Source: Nostoc cf. commune SO-36 (GTDB lineage Bacteria > Cyanobacteriota > Cyanobacteriia > Cyanobacteriales > Nostocaceae). From it: a stretch of 64,000 nucleotides of DNA. The translations under genes were made by a program, and so were the position numbers. Positions 28,379-37,613 of this stretch are shown here, piece after piece. Positions within the stretch are counted from its first letter, which is position 1, and each line of letters starts with the position of its first letter. The notes under the pieces are model-generated. The model was not told the DNA's origin, did not search any database, and saw only the letters and a program-made list of their open reading frames with translations. The stretch lies in the NCBI RefSeq assembly GCF_023734775.1, contig NZ_AP025732.1, positions 62,001 to 126,000 on the forward strand, given 5' to 3'.

Positions 28379-30067
28379 TTACTTCAAAGTTCCCAAAACA
28401 GGCGCTGCCTCAACCTCGGAAATTTGCGGAACCAAGAAACCCTTAGCATAAATCTGGGGATTGGTTTGCGAAACTATGGCATAAGACTGGCGAAGATTAG
28501 CATTGACTGCGACAGTCTTCACGTCGTACATCTGCATCGCCATCTTGGGATAAAAACCAATACCAATAATCATCAGCAGGAAACAAGCGGCGATAAACAC
28601 CTCACGGGGTCTAGCATCGTCGTAAACTGCATCCTCTGGCACGAAGCAGTCTGTACCAAAACAAACTGTTCCCTCATCTTCTTGATTTTCTGAACCTGAA
28701 TTATTAATGTCGCAGATGAGTGCTGCACCGTCACCATAAAATACCTCTCGCAGCATGGAAAGTAAATAAATCGGTGTGAGAATGACTCCAACGGCGGCGA
28801 GAAAAACTGTTACGGTGCAGAAAGTTGAACTGTAAACGTCACTGCTTGTCATCCCAACGAATACCGAGAGTTCGCCAGCAAAGCCGCTCATACCGGGAAG
28901 TGCTAGGGATGCCATCGCGGAGATTGTAAACAGGGCAAAGACTTTGGGCATGGCTTGACCAATACCGCCCATATCTTTCATTACCATTGTGTGGGTGCGA
29001 TCGTAAGTAACACCTGCCAAGAAAAACAGCACTGATGCAATCAAACCATGCGAAATCATCTGCAACATCGCGCCGTTGATTCCCAAATCAGTGAACGACG
29101 CAATCCCAAGCAGCACAAACCCCATGTGAGAAATCGACGAATAAGCCAAACGCCGCTTCATATTCGTCTGAGCAAAGGAGTTCAATGCACCATAGATAAT
29201 GTTGACAACACCCAGAATGGCTAAAACTGGTGCAAAGTAAATGTGTGCATCGGGAAGTAACTCAAGATTCAGGCGAATCAATCCGTATCCGCCCATCTTC
29301 AGCAATACACCAGCCAATATCATTGACACAGGAGAAGATGCTTCACCGTGAGCATCAGGCAACCAGGTGTGCATCGGGAAAACAGCAAGTTTGACACCAA
29401 ATGCAACCAGTAAACCTGCATAAAGTAGCAGTTGTAGTCCCAGGGGATATTCCTTCTTGGCGAGGGCGGTTATATCAAATGTCATATCACCGCCGCCGTA
29501 TAGCCCCATTGCCAGGGCTGCCACTAAAATAAATATAGAAGCTGCTGCGGTATACAACAAAAATTTCGTAGCCGCATAACGTCGCCTTTGCCCGCCCCAA
29601 ATGCAGACTAGTAGGTAGACAGGGATTAGCTCTACTTCCCACATAATGAAAAATAGCAGCAAGTCTTTAGCAACGAACACCCCTACTTGTGCAGAATACA
29701 GCACCAGCATCAAAAAATAGAAGAGGCGAGGGCGGTGATCAACTTGCCAAGCTGAAAAAATCGAGAGTGTGGTGACAAATCCCGCTAGAAGCACAAGTGG
29801 CGCTGAAAGTCCATCGACTGATACCGCCCAGTTAAGACCCAACTGAGGCATCCAGGCATAACTTTCCACCATTTGAAAACTAGCACTGCTGGCATCATAA
29901 TGTTTCCAAAAGGCGTAGCACATCAAGGCAAAGTCTGCAATACCTACACCCAGTGCATACCACCGCACGCGCTTGCCATCTTTATCAGGTAGCACAGGGA
30001 TAAGCAGGGAAGCAACGAGTGGCAGCAAGACAATCGCGGTAAGCCAAGGAAATTGATCCGCTATCAT
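28379..30067 (-). CDS. ndhD: NAD(P)H-quinone oxidoreductase subunit 4 (paralogue B, with Cys-rich loop)
   Basis: 562 residues, ~25 longer than the neighbouring paralogue. It has the same motifs ([41 protein letters not shown]) and ~14 helices. The extra length is a polar insert between transmembrane segments near residues 443-475, with three cysteines (LICDINNSG...[16 protein letters not shown]) and many acids; paralogue A lacks it. The ATG at 30067 starts [18 protein letters not shown]. The two copies are clearly homologous throughout, so this is an old duplication in which the second copy gained a loop. It may build an NDH-1 variant. Confidence 0.94.
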   Translation of the reverse strand: MIADQFPWLTAIVLLPLVASLLIPVLPDKDGKRVRWYALGVGIADFALMCYAFWKHYDASSASFQMVESYAWMPQLGLNWAVSVDGLSAPLVLLAGFVTTLSIFSAWQVDHRPRLFYFLMLVLYSAQVGVFVAKDLLLFFIMWEVELIPVYLLVCIWGGQRRRYAATKFLLYTAAASIFILVAALAMGLYGGGDMTFDITALAKKEYPLGLQLLLYAGLLVAFGVKLAVFPMHTWLPDAHGEASSPVSMILAGVLLKMGGYGLIRLNLELLPDAHIYFAPVLAILGVVNIIYGALNSFAQTNMKRRLAYSSISHMGFVLLGIASFTDLGINGAMLQMISHGLIASVLFFLAGVTYDRTHTMVMKDMGGIGQAMPKVFALFTISAMASLALPGMSGFAGELSVFVGMTSSDVYSSTFCTVTVFLAAVGVILTPIYLLSMLREVFYGDGAALICDINNSGSENQEDEGTVCFGTDCFVPEDAVYDDARPREVFIAACFLLMIIGIGFYPKMAMQMYDVKTVAVNANLRQSYAIVSQTNPQIYAKGFLVPQISEVEAAPVLGTLK

Positions 30068-30251
30068 GTATATGAGAATAAATACTTATTTGGGATGATG
30101 TCATTGTACTAAACTGTGTAACAATTTCTTCATAAGTATTTATCCCAGTTAACCATAAATATTTGTATTTGTCCGGGTTAACCGCTTTGACTCAAAGACA
30201 ATTTACTTGAAAATGGCGACTGGGGACTGCGGAAGAAAGATTTTTAGTTGC

Positions 30252-30971
30252 TCACGGTACTAATCCAGCTCGCAAAGCACGGACGGCAGCCTGTGTCCGG
30301 TCAGCAACACAGAGTTTATTGAGAATACCTCGAACATGAGTTTTTACAGTACCAACTGTTAAATAGAGCCTTTTAGCAATTTCTGCATTGTCACAGCCAG
30401 CGACAATCAATTCTAAAACATCCATTTCTCTATGAGTTAAAGGATAGCTGACTATACTTTTCTCAGTATCTGGGTCAATACCTTCAATCAAGACTCGTTT
30501 TCCAGATGCCCCTCTGCTGCCATCGGGGAAATCTTGACGTATTTGTTGTAGTACAAGGTCTGCGATCGCAGGATCGATCCATGAGCTACCTGCATAAGTC
30601 GTTCGCACAGCCTCAACTAGTCTTTCAGTTTCGATATCCTTCATGCAATAAGAATCTGCACCTGCTGCAAATGCTGCTAAAACTGCCTGTTCGCTATTTT
30701 GCATCGTCAAAATTAGCAGCTTTGTGGTATAGTCCTCATTCTCTCCTTGATATTGTCTAAATGTGCGTGTTAGATCAATACCATCCATGTCAGGCAAACC
30801 GATGTCAATAGTAGCAACATCAGGCTTGAGACTTTTCAGAAGCTTAATGCCGTCAGCTGCATTGGCTGCTTCTCCAACAATGTTAAAGTCTGGCTGGGTT
30901 TGTAAAGCAGAGCGTAAGCCGATTCTTGTCAGGTTGTGATCTTCAATCACAAGGATCTTGATTTCACTCAT
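30252..30971 (-). CDS. NarL/FixJ-type response regulator
   Basis: 239 residues from ATG 30971 (the frame is open from GTG 30977). The receiver domain is at ~3-125: phosphoacceptor Asp in PDVATIDIGLPDMDG, acidic pair in LVIEDHN, switch Thr and Lys in LTMQNS and YCMKDIE. A LuxR-type helix-turn-helix is at ~175-235 (LTHREMDVLELIVAGCDNAEIAKRLYLTVGTVKTHVRGIL). No kinase is fused. The nearest kinase gene, at 31390, faces away across a 418-base gap and could be its partner (inference). Confidence 0.93.
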   Translation of the reverse strand: MSEIKILVIEDHNLTRIGLRSALQTQPDFNIVGEAANAADGIKLLKSLKPDVATIDIGLPDMDGIDLTRTFRQYQGENEDYTTKLLILTMQNSEQAVLAAFAAGADSYCMKDIETERLVEAVRTTYAGSSWIDPAIADLVLQQIRQDFPDGSRGASGKRVLIEGIDPDTEKSIVSYPLTHREMDVLELIVAGCDNAEIAKRLYLTVGTVKTHVRGILNKLCVADRTQAAVRALRAGLVP

Positions 30972-31389
30972 AGTCACTTAACTTTACTTTTATTTATCTA
31001 AAGTACAGATTAAAATAATCTCGTTCTTCTATTCGGGATCTTATACACAAAACAATACGTTTGGTATTATTAGCTGAACTTCATCTACCTTTAGACATAA
31101 ATAACCTTATCTCGTAAGCTTTTCTAAGGCAAGAGTTTTGATATAACAATATTCAACCATAAAATATTTTTATTGATCGTGCGTAAAACCCCGTCCGCTT
31201 GTCGGCGGGGATGTAAATACGGTTAATTAATACATTTAATAAATAAAATGCAAGTGTTTTTACTTAAAAATATGTTGAATTCAGAAAACTTTAAAGTAAA
31301 ATGTGAATCCTTAATAATCTCAACGTTGGTGAAGTAAGCTATTACTAGATTTGCTAGGGATAGCCAAGCACTTCTTTTTTTATTTAGCC
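30972..31389. other. Divergent control region between response regulator and kinase
   Basis: No gene. Mostly AT-rich, with room for both promoters. A hairpin at 31189-31210 (CCCCG-CCG / CGG-CGGGG) could be a terminator or a remnant of an IS200/IS605-type end, whose terminal palindromes look similar. Tandem AT-rich words lie at 31220-31320. Confidence 0.5.
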
Positions 31390-32484
31390 ATGTCTTTAAC
31401 TAAAACTGTCAAAAAAGATAAAATTCTTGTTGTCGATGATATTTTTGACAATCTACTGGTGTTAGAAGCAGTCCTAGAAGATGAGGACTATGAAATTCGC
31501 TTAGTGGAAGATAGCAAAATTGCTCTGGCTATGGTTGAAGAGTCACCGCCAGACTTAATTCTCTTAGATGTGATGATGCCGGAGATAGATGGGTATGAAT
31601 TTACTCGACGCATCCGGCAGAATCCGGCGTTGCCATTTATCCCCATTCTGCTGCTCACGGCTCACTATGAGTCTAGTGTTGTGGAAGGACTCGATGCTGG
31701 TGCAGATGACTTTATTCGTAAACCATTCGACCCTGATGAATTACATGCACGAGTGCGATCGCTCTTGCGCCTCAAGCATAGTATCGACGAACGAGATCAA
31801 ATGGCTAACCTGCGGGCAGATTTTGTCTCCCGTTTTACTCACGATTTACGCATACCACTAGTAGCCTCCAACCGCGTATTAAAATTATTGCTGGAAGGCA
31901 GGTTTTGCGATGTTTCGCCACAATTGCAAGAAATAATTGATACCATGATTGGCAGTAATCAAGACCTGCTGGAAATGGTAAATACCTTGCTAGAAGTTTA
32001 TCGTCATGAAGCGGGCTGTAAAACCTTAAAAATTTCTCCCTGCAATATTCAGGAATTAGTTGGTGAAGTTTCGCAAGAATTAACTCCTTTAGCTGAAGAA
32101 AAAGGATTAACTGTAAATATTGATCGAGGTGAAACGCCAAGCACCGTCATGGGCGATCGCCTAGAACTGCGGCGAGTTTTAACAAATCTCATTGGTAACG
32201 CCATCAAGTTTACAGACAAAGGTTCTGTAGATATTCACTGTTATCTCACTCAGGTAGCTGTGAATATTGATATTCAAGATACAGGGCCAGGAATTTCTAA
32301 ACCAGACCAGGCAATATTATTCGAGCGATTTCGCCAAGGTAAACACCAGCGTTCTGGTAGTGGTTTGGGACTATATCTATCTCGCTGCATTATTGAAGCA
32401 CATGAAGGCACAATTGATATAACATCTGAACCAGGCAAGGGTAGTACATTCACTATCCGTCTACCTGTAGCAGGTGAAAACTAA
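31390..32484 (+). CDS. Receiver-first histidine kinase
   Basis: 364 residues from ATG 31390. The receiver domain comes first (~10-130: ILVVDD, Asp in LILLDVMMPEIDG, Lys in DDFIRKPFDP). A HisKA domain follows with its His in FTHDLRIPL (~150), then HATPase_c (~250-360: NLIGNAIKFTDKG, DTGPGIS, GSGLGLYLSR). No membrane helix or sensor domain, so the input must come through the receiver, a design common in cyanobacterial phosphorelays. Divergent from the NarL-type regulator. The cognate output is not known. Confidence 0.92.
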   Translation: MSLTKTVKKDKILVVDDIFDNLLVLEAVLEDEDYEIRLVEDSKIALAMVEESPPDLILLDVMMPEIDGYEFTRRIRQNPALPFIPILLLTAHYESSVVEGLDAGADDFIRKPFDPDELHARVRSLLRLKHSIDERDQMANLRADFVSRFTHDLRIPLVASNRVLKLLLEGRFCDVSPQLQEIIDTMIGSNQDLLEMVNTLLEVYRHEAGCKTLKISPCNIQELVGEVSQELTPLAEEKGLTVNIDRGETPSTVMGDRLELRRVLTNLIGNAIKFTDKGSVDIHCYLTQVAVNIDIQDTGPGISKPDQAILFERFRQGKHQRSGSGLGLYLSRCIIEAHEGTIDITSEPGKGSTFTIRLPVAGEN

Positions 32485-32812
32485 AAGTAGGAATTCATCG
32501 GAAAACCCAATCTGGGCTAAAATTCTGCCTTGTTAAAGTAAATTTAGCGCTATCTGTGTATGTTTAATCTTCTTTTTTGAAGTTAATCCTAATGCACATT
32601 TATGTGAACTTACCATAGCAGTCCTATTTGATTCGTGAAAAATATAAAATTTGAAAACGAACCGCAAAGTACGCTAAGAGCGCAAAGGCAAGAAAGAAGA
32701 AAGAGATATAATTTTCACAAATGATTTAGGATTGCTATCATAGATTTGAAAAAGGAAGAAGGTTCAGTAAATAATTATTTTACTTACACCTTCTTCTTAA
32801 ATAAAGTTCAGT
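32485..32812. other. Intergenic region, kinase to csbD-like gene
   Basis: No gene. It includes AACCGCAAAGTACGCTAAGAGCGCAAAGGC (32659-32690), a widespread Nostoc intergenic string, in AT-rich surroundings. Confidence 0.5.
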
Positions 32813-32995
32813 CTATTCTAAATTCTTTTTAACTTCATCTTTGATATTCTCAGCAGTGTGACGGACTTGTGATTCAGCTTGTTTAGCTTTACCTTCAGCC
32901 TTATCTTTAGGATCGCCGGTTACTTCACCAACCGCCTCTTGGACTTTACCTTCGACATTTTTAGCAAAAGCTTTTGCTCTATCTTCGATACTCAT
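32813..32995 (-). CDS. CsbD-family stress-response protein
   Basis: 60 residues from ATG 32995 (MSIEDRAKAFAKNVEGKVQEAVGEVTGDPKDKAEGKAKQ). Highly charged, with the CsbD repeats EGKVQEAVGEVTGDP and KAEGKAKQAESQV. In other bacteria CsbD proteins are small, intrinsically flexible general-stress proteins of unknown mechanism. No neighbour suggests a link; the gene is flanked by long AT-rich gaps. Confidence 0.9.
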   Translation of the reverse strand: MSIEDRAKAFAKNVEGKVQEAVGEVTGDPKDKAEGKAKQAESQVRHTAENIKDEVKKNLE

Positions 32996-33296
32996 ATTCT
33001 TTGTTCCTAAGTATGTCAATGTTGATTAGTTTTTTGTTGCTTGCTTGAAAAGCGCTGCAATGTTTATAGATTACTTTTAGACAAGTTTTAATTCTTCTAT
33101 CTGACGATGTTTTTATGAAGAATATTTGTATCCGTTGTACATAATTATTTAAAGGTTAAATTCATCTTGAGAATTTAACTAATATCCAAAAGAGAGAAAG
33201 GTATTATTATATTATTCAGTCTTAAGACAAGATAATTTATAACTTCAGGTAGATAGTGATGCTGATAAACCGCAACTTGGCTTATCGCAACTGGAT

Positions 33297-33416
33297 ATAT
33301 AGGAATCGTATTTGATTTTTGAAATTATCTGCGTAGGCGGGGAGTGGGGAGTAGGGAGTAGGGAATTAGGCTTTTCAGTCTCAGTATGTTTTCAGAAATC
33401 AAATCGGAGTCCTATA
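33297..33416. repeat. 120-bp MITE-like element
   Basis: The left end TATAGGAATCGTATTTGATT and the right end (AATCAAATCGGAGTCCTATA) are imperfect inverted repeats ~27 bases long. The middle is GGGGAGTGGGGAGTAGGGAG tandem purines. No coding capacity. The rest of the 32996-33559 gap is AT-rich and empty. Confidence 0.75.
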
Positions 33417-33559
33417 GTAAATATTTCAACAGGGTGTGGGGGCTTTCAGCTTGGTGGTGGATAGTGCAATATTAGTGAGTCCGTGTATTCAATTCCGGGT
33501 AAATGAGATGAGATGCTTCAAAATTCTTTCGTCTTTAATCACTAAATGAGGTTAGTTAA

Positions 33560-34183
33560 ATGTCTGAACTTACGGATGAACTTCAATATATTTTGAATTG
33601 GTTAAAATCTACCAATCATGATTTCTTTGATTGTTACAATCCCGGTTTAACTCGCCAGCAGATTGACGAAATTACAAAGGATTTACCATTCAGGTTATCC
33701 GAAGAAGTATACGAACTTTATCAATGGCGCAATGGAACTGCCGATCTTGGCTATAACAATGGCTATCTACCACTCTATTTTTTGTTTCCTGAGCAATTAA
33801 GAGCCAATGTCATTTGTTCTTTTTGTTCCTTGCAAGATTCAGTTTATATTTACAAAAGTATAGGAAAAGCTACTAACTATGATGATGCTTATTGGAATCA
33901 AAAATGGTTTCCTATTGCTGAATATGAGACTAAAAGAAGGCTTTATGTAGTTGGCGATCTCGATCCATCTCCAGTTTATCTTTGGGATGTTGGTTGCCTT
34001 GAGGATTCAGTAAGAATATATAAAAATCTTATCAGTATGATATCTGTAATTGCAGAGTGTTGTGAGTTTGGTTTATATCAACTCATACCAGATGAAGATG
34101 GAGAGGAAGATGACATGATAATCCGAATAGATCAAGAAAAGCTAGAACTGGAAAAAGAGATATATCTAAAATATAATTCATGA
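33560..34183 (+). CDS. SMI1/KNR4-family protein
   Basis: 207 residues. The N-terminal region (GLTRQQIDEITKDLPFRLSEEVYELYQWRNGT) is the typical SMI1/KNR4 opening, followed by LPLYFLFPEQL and WFPIAEYETKRRLYVVGD...PVYLWDVG. Bacterial members often serve as immunity proteins to contact-dependent or polymorphic toxins, and cyanobacteria carry many orphans. No toxin gene adjoins it. The acidic C-terminus (EDGEEDDM) is unusual but not unique. The ATG at 33560 is preceded by GAGGTTAGTTAA. Confidence 0.82.
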   Translation: MSELTDELQYILNWLKSTNHDFFDCYNPGLTRQQIDEITKDLPFRLSEEVYELYQWRNGTADLGYNNGYLPLYFLFPEQLRANVICSFCSLQDSVYIYKSIGKATNYDDAYWNQKWFPIAEYETKRRLYVVGDLDPSPVYLWDVGCLEDSVRIYKNLISMISVIAECCEFGLYQLIPDEDGEEDDMIIRIDQEKLELEKEIYLKYNS

Positions 34184-34281
34184 TTTTAAAAAATATGAAG
34201 TTGGATAATAACCCAATTGCTTCCTTAGAAAAACTGTGATATTTAAATATTAATAAAAAAACAGTTTGAAGAAAAAGAATA

Positions 34282-35934
34282 ATGAAGTACTTATTTATAA
34301 TATGGGTGCTTATACTCTCTTTAGTCGCTCCTAGTGCAGCGATCGCTAACAACAAGCCGCTTCATGTCTACGCTCAACCAAAACAGCCCTATACTTTAAT
34401 ATCTGGAGTTGGCACAATCCACCATCCAGTTTCCACTTCTAATCCCCAAGCGCAAGAGTTTTTCGATCAGGGCTTAAATTTAATCTACGCCTTCAATCAT
34501 GATGAGGCGGTGCGTTCTTTTCAACACGCTGCTAAACTTGATCCGCATTTGGCGATCGCATATTGGGGTATCGCTCTAGCTCTAGGCCCTAATATTAACT
34601 TAGCAATCGACCCCAACCGAGAATTAGCTGCTTACCAAGCAGTACAGCAAGCTTTGGCACTTTCTACCCAAGCATCTGCTGATGAACGAGACTACATTAC
34701 CGCCTTAGCAAAGCGTTACTCCCAAGATGCTGATGCCGACTTGTATCAACTAGCGACAGACTACGCAAAAGCAATGGCAAATTTAGTTAAGCGCTATCCT
34801 GATGATTTGGATGCGGCGACGCTTTATGCCGAAAGCTTGATGGATCTGCATCCTTGGCAGCACTGGACTAAAGATGGCAAGCCACAGCCAGATACAGAAG
34901 AAATTGTGGCTATTTTAGAATCAGTTCTCAAACGAAACCCAAATCATACGGGAGCTAATCATTACTATATTCATGCCGTGGAAGCTTCGCCTTCTCCAGA
35001 ACGGGCCCTTATCAGTGCCAACCGACTCGGAGCATTAGCGCCAGCAGCAGGACATTTGGTACACATGCCAAGTCATATTTATTTTCGTGTGGGAGATTAT
35101 CAAGGGGCAATGCGGGCAAATGAGCAGGCGATCGCTCAAGATGATATTTACATCAAAAAATATCAAGTTCAGGGCACTTACGCCATGATGTACTACAACC
35201 ACAACATACATTTTCTCATGGTGGCCAGCAGCATGGCAGGAAAATATAAAGATGCTCTCCAATATGCAGAGAAATTAGTCGCAAATGCCACTGCCATTGA
35301 TCCGTATGCACCAATGCTTGAGGGATTCTTAGGCAGCAAAATGCTGATTCAGATACGCTTTAGCGACTGGGATGGCATTTTAAAAACTCCTGTCCCTAAT
35401 GCTAAATTGCCAACTACCACAGCACTTTGGCATTTTGCTCGCGGTATGGCGATGGCAGCCACAGGCAAACTTGAAGATGCAGCAGGTGAAAGTCGGGCAT
35501 TACTAGCCGCCAAACAGGTGATTTCTACCGAATCAACCATTGGGTTCAGTCCCGCCAGTCGCATTTTAGACATTGCCTCAAAAGTTCTAGATGCCAAAAT
35601 TGCTAGAGAAAAGCATGATTATAAAGCTGCCATTCCATTACTAGAAAAAGCGGTTGTACTAGAAGATGCCCTCGATTACGTAGAACCACCAGACTGGTAC
35701 TTGCCAACGCGAGTATCTTTGGGCGCTGTGCTTTTGGCTAAGGGTGACTATAGAGAGGCTGAAAAAGTCTTTCGTGCTGACCTGAAAAAGTATCCCCATA
35801 ATGGACATTCTCTATTTGGCTTGCAGGCAAGTTTGCAGGCATTGGGCAAAGATGACGCTGCTCAAGTTGTCAAAGCCGAATTAGAAACAGCTTGGAAAAG
35901 TGCTGATACACAACTTGACATAGCCAGAATTTAA
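34282..35934 (+). CDS. Exported TPR-repeat protein
   Basis: 550 residues. A signal peptide (about 1-23, cleavage after PSAAIA) precedes a mature region with tetratricopeptide-like helices: FFDQGLNLIYAFNHDEAVRSFQHAAKLDPHLAIAYWG at ~60-100, GALAPAAGHLVHMPSHIYFRVGDYQGAMRANEQA in the middle, and EAEKVFRADLKKYPHNGHSLFGLQASLQALG near the end. The conserved AGHLVHMPSHIY motif is shared with other periplasmic TPR proteins. It probably scaffolds a periplasmic complex; the partner is unknown. Confidence 0.85.
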   Translation: MKYLFIIWVLILSLVAPSAAIANNKPLHVYAQPKQPYTLISGVGTIHHPVSTSNPQAQEFFDQGLNLIYAFNHDEAVRSFQHAAKLDPHLAIAYWGIALALGPNINLAIDPNRELAAYQAVQQALALSTQASADERDYITALAKRYSQDADADLYQLATDYAKAMANLVKRYPDDLDAATLYAESLMDLHPWQHWTKDGKPQPDTEEIVAILESVLKRNPNHTGANHYYIHAVEASPSPERALISANRLGALAPAAGHLVHMPSHIYFRVGDYQGAMRANEQAIAQDDIYIKKYQVQGTYAMMYYNHNIHFLMVASSMAGKYKDALQYAEKLVANATAIDPYAPMLEGFLGSKMLIQIRFSDWDGILKTPVPNAKLPTTTALWHFARGMAMAATGKLEDAAGESRALLAAKQVISTESTIGFSPASRILDIASKVLDAKIAREKHDYKAAIPLLEKAVVLEDALDYVEPPDWYLPTRVSLGAVLLAKGDYREAEKVFRADLKKYPHNGHSLFGLQASLQALGKDDAAQVVKAELETAWKSADTQLDIARI

Positions 35935-35957
35935 GTGGAGAAGGCACAAGGGGTGCA

Positions 35958-36050
35958 ATAGACCTTTTGCAAAAGGCAGGGAAAAGGGCAAATTCCATTC
36001 CTTTTCCCCTTCCCCCTTACCCTTTTACCCACTTCTGCAAGAAGTCTAAT
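35958..36050. repeat. MITE-like element 1 of a tandem pair
   Basis: The left end AATAGACCTTTTGCAAAAGG and right end (complement ATTAGACTTCTTGCAGAAGT) are imperfect inverted repeats around a purine/pyrimidine-rich centre. No coding capacity. It directly precedes the next element. Confidence 0.65.
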
Positions 36051-36056
36051 ATGGCG

Positions 36057-36136
36057 CAATACGCTTGGGTTGAGGAACGAAACCCAACATTTTCGGGGCT
36101 TTGTTGGGTTGCGCTTTGCTTAACCCAAGCGTATTG
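36057..36136. repeat. MITE-like element 2, 80 bp with 15-bp perfect inverted ends
   Basis: CAATACGCTTGGGTT at 36057-36071 is mirrored exactly at 36122-36136. Inside is a second inverted pair, AACCCAACA / TGTTGGGTT. The family is common in Nostoc. The remaining DNA up to 36592 carries no gene and is taken as the long upstream region of the rbp gene. Confidence 0.8.
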
Positions 36137-36592
36137 TAATATGTCAGGGGCTTCTCTTTCAGGGACGCTACACGAAAAATTTTGAATTTTGAATTGTTAT
36201 TTGTTGCTTGACTTTGCCTTTCATATTAAAATTTTGGAGTAATGCTTCACGGTTAATGCAGTCAAACGTTCAATTCGGATATTCAAAGATACGCTCCTCT
36301 ATGCCTGATTTCCTATATCACCCAACAGAATTTATCTTCTGCCACTTCCAACCCTTTTTTATGGTGGGCTGTACTTAGGGTAGGTAGGGGCGAGCGATCG
36401 CTTAAGTGCGATCGCGTCACTGATTAACTATCTACTGGATGCAGAGAGTTGGCTCGTATGTCATCCTAGATTTAGGAGAATTAATTCAGTGATGTCTTTG
36501 GTTTTAGTATTGAAAGGCTTTTTCCTTTTAGTATTTACAGACTTATCAGAGAAATTAAAATCTCTACACAGTGATGATTTTGGAGATAATCG

Positions 36593-36919
36593 ATGTCAAT
36601 TTATGTAGGTAACCTCTCTTATGACGTTACACAAGAAGATTTAAGTGGTATTTTTGCCGAATATGGTACTGTAAAACGAGTTCAAGTACCTACTGACCGC
36701 GAAACAGGTCGTCCGCGAGGTTTTGCCTTTGTGGAAATGGGAACTGAAGCTGAAGAAACCGCTGCTATTGAAGCTCTCGACGGCGCTGAGTGGATGGGTC
36801 GTGACCTGAAAGTAAATAAGGCTAAACCCAAAGAAGACAGAGGTGATAGAGGTTCCTTTGGTGGTGGTAACAGAGGAGGAGGATACGGCGGCGGCGGCGG
36901 TGGACGCAACCGCTACTAA
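36593..36919 (+). CDS. rbp: Glycine-rich RRM RNA-binding protein
   Basis: 108 residues: one RNA-recognition motif (1-82) with RNP2 IYVGNL and RNP1 RGFAFVEM, then a short Gly/Arg tail ([19 protein letters not shown]). This matches the cyanobacterial RbpA type, several of which are cold-induced RNA-binding proteins. The gene is followed at 37141 by rpsU, the arrangement known from Anabaena where rbpA1 and rpsU are co-regulated by cold. The 450-base gene-free stretch upstream suggests a long 5' leader. Confidence 0.92.
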   Translation: MSIYVGNLSYDVTQEDLSGIFAEYGTVKRVQVPTDRETGRPRGFAFVEMGTEAEETAAIEALDGAEWMGRDLKVNKAKPKEDRGDRGSFGGGNRGGGYGGGGGGRNRY

Positions 36920-36959
36920 CTCTTGGAAACAAAAAAAATTTACCTAGAGTCTTAAGGTC

Positions 36960-36983
36960 AGACAAGGAGTCTGTCTTTTTTTT
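36960..36983 (+). terminator. Intrinsic terminator/attenuator between rbp and rpsU
   Basis: AGACA, loop AGGAGTC, TGTCT, then a run of eight T. A textbook hairpin plus U-tract on the plus strand. It would cut most rbp transcripts before rpsU, leaving read-through or a second promoter for the ribosomal gene. Confidence 0.75.
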
Positions 36984-37140
36984 GTAATGTTACCAAAGTA
37001 GTTCTGAGTGCCCGTCCTTATTTTAATTCCCTAGACTTGTCTATGGAGTTAAATAGCACGGGCTAAACGCCCCGCTACCACTAACAGCACTCCTGAATGC
37101 CTGCACCGCCTTTGATGAAGTCAACTTAGTAGGAGATATA

Positions 37141-37329
37141 ATGACCCAAGTAATTGTAGGCGACAATGAACACATTGAATCAGCCTTACGACGATTTAAG
37201 CGAGAAGTTTCCAAGGCTGGAATTTTTCCAGACATGAGAAAACATCGTCATTTTGAAACACCTCTAGAAAAACGCAAGCGCAAAGAAGTTGCCAAGCACA
37301 GGCAGAGTAAGAGAAGTTTCCGTAACTAA
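37141..37329 (+). CDS. rpsU: 30S ribosomal protein S21
   Basis: 62 residues, basic, matching bS21 ([49 protein letters not shown]). AGGAG lies 5 bases before the ATG (37131-37135). The cyanobacterial pairing with an rbp gene supports the call. A dispersed repeat follows at about 37346-37430. Confidence 0.95.
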   Translation: MTQVIVGDNEHIESALRRFKREVSKAGIFPDMRKHRHFETPLEKRKRKEVAKHRQSKRSFRN

Positions 37330-37613
37330 GAACTGACATACAGCAGAATTCAAGAATCAGAATTCAGGAGCGGAGCCAAAGACGCTCCGCCTGCGGTCAG
37401 AATGGGCTACACCCGGCTGCGCTAACAGAAGTAAAACAGGCTTTCTACCTTGCTTTGAGACTTAGCTTGTGTATTATCGCCTTTCTGAAAATCTGCTGTA
37501 AATATCAATGAATGCCCTCATAGATTTTATGAGGGTTTTCCTTTTGCTTATTTTAAAAATCAGGAAACCTAAAGAAACGCTAAAATCAAGTCAGCCTTTG
37601 TATTGTAGCGGTT
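37330..37613. other. rpsU-kinase intergenic region
   Basis: A partial GAATTC-type dispersed repeat (37346-37372) and a GC-rich insert (AAAGACGCTCCGCCTGCGG). A small hairpin CCCTCAtagattttaTGAGGG at about 37514-37534 followed by T-rich DNA could end the upstream transcript. No gene. Confidence 0.5.

Noticed and set aside
31189..31210. A second IS200/IS605 element near the kinase
   Set aside because: Only a hairpin similar to such ends is present; no tnpA or tnpB trace adjoins it.
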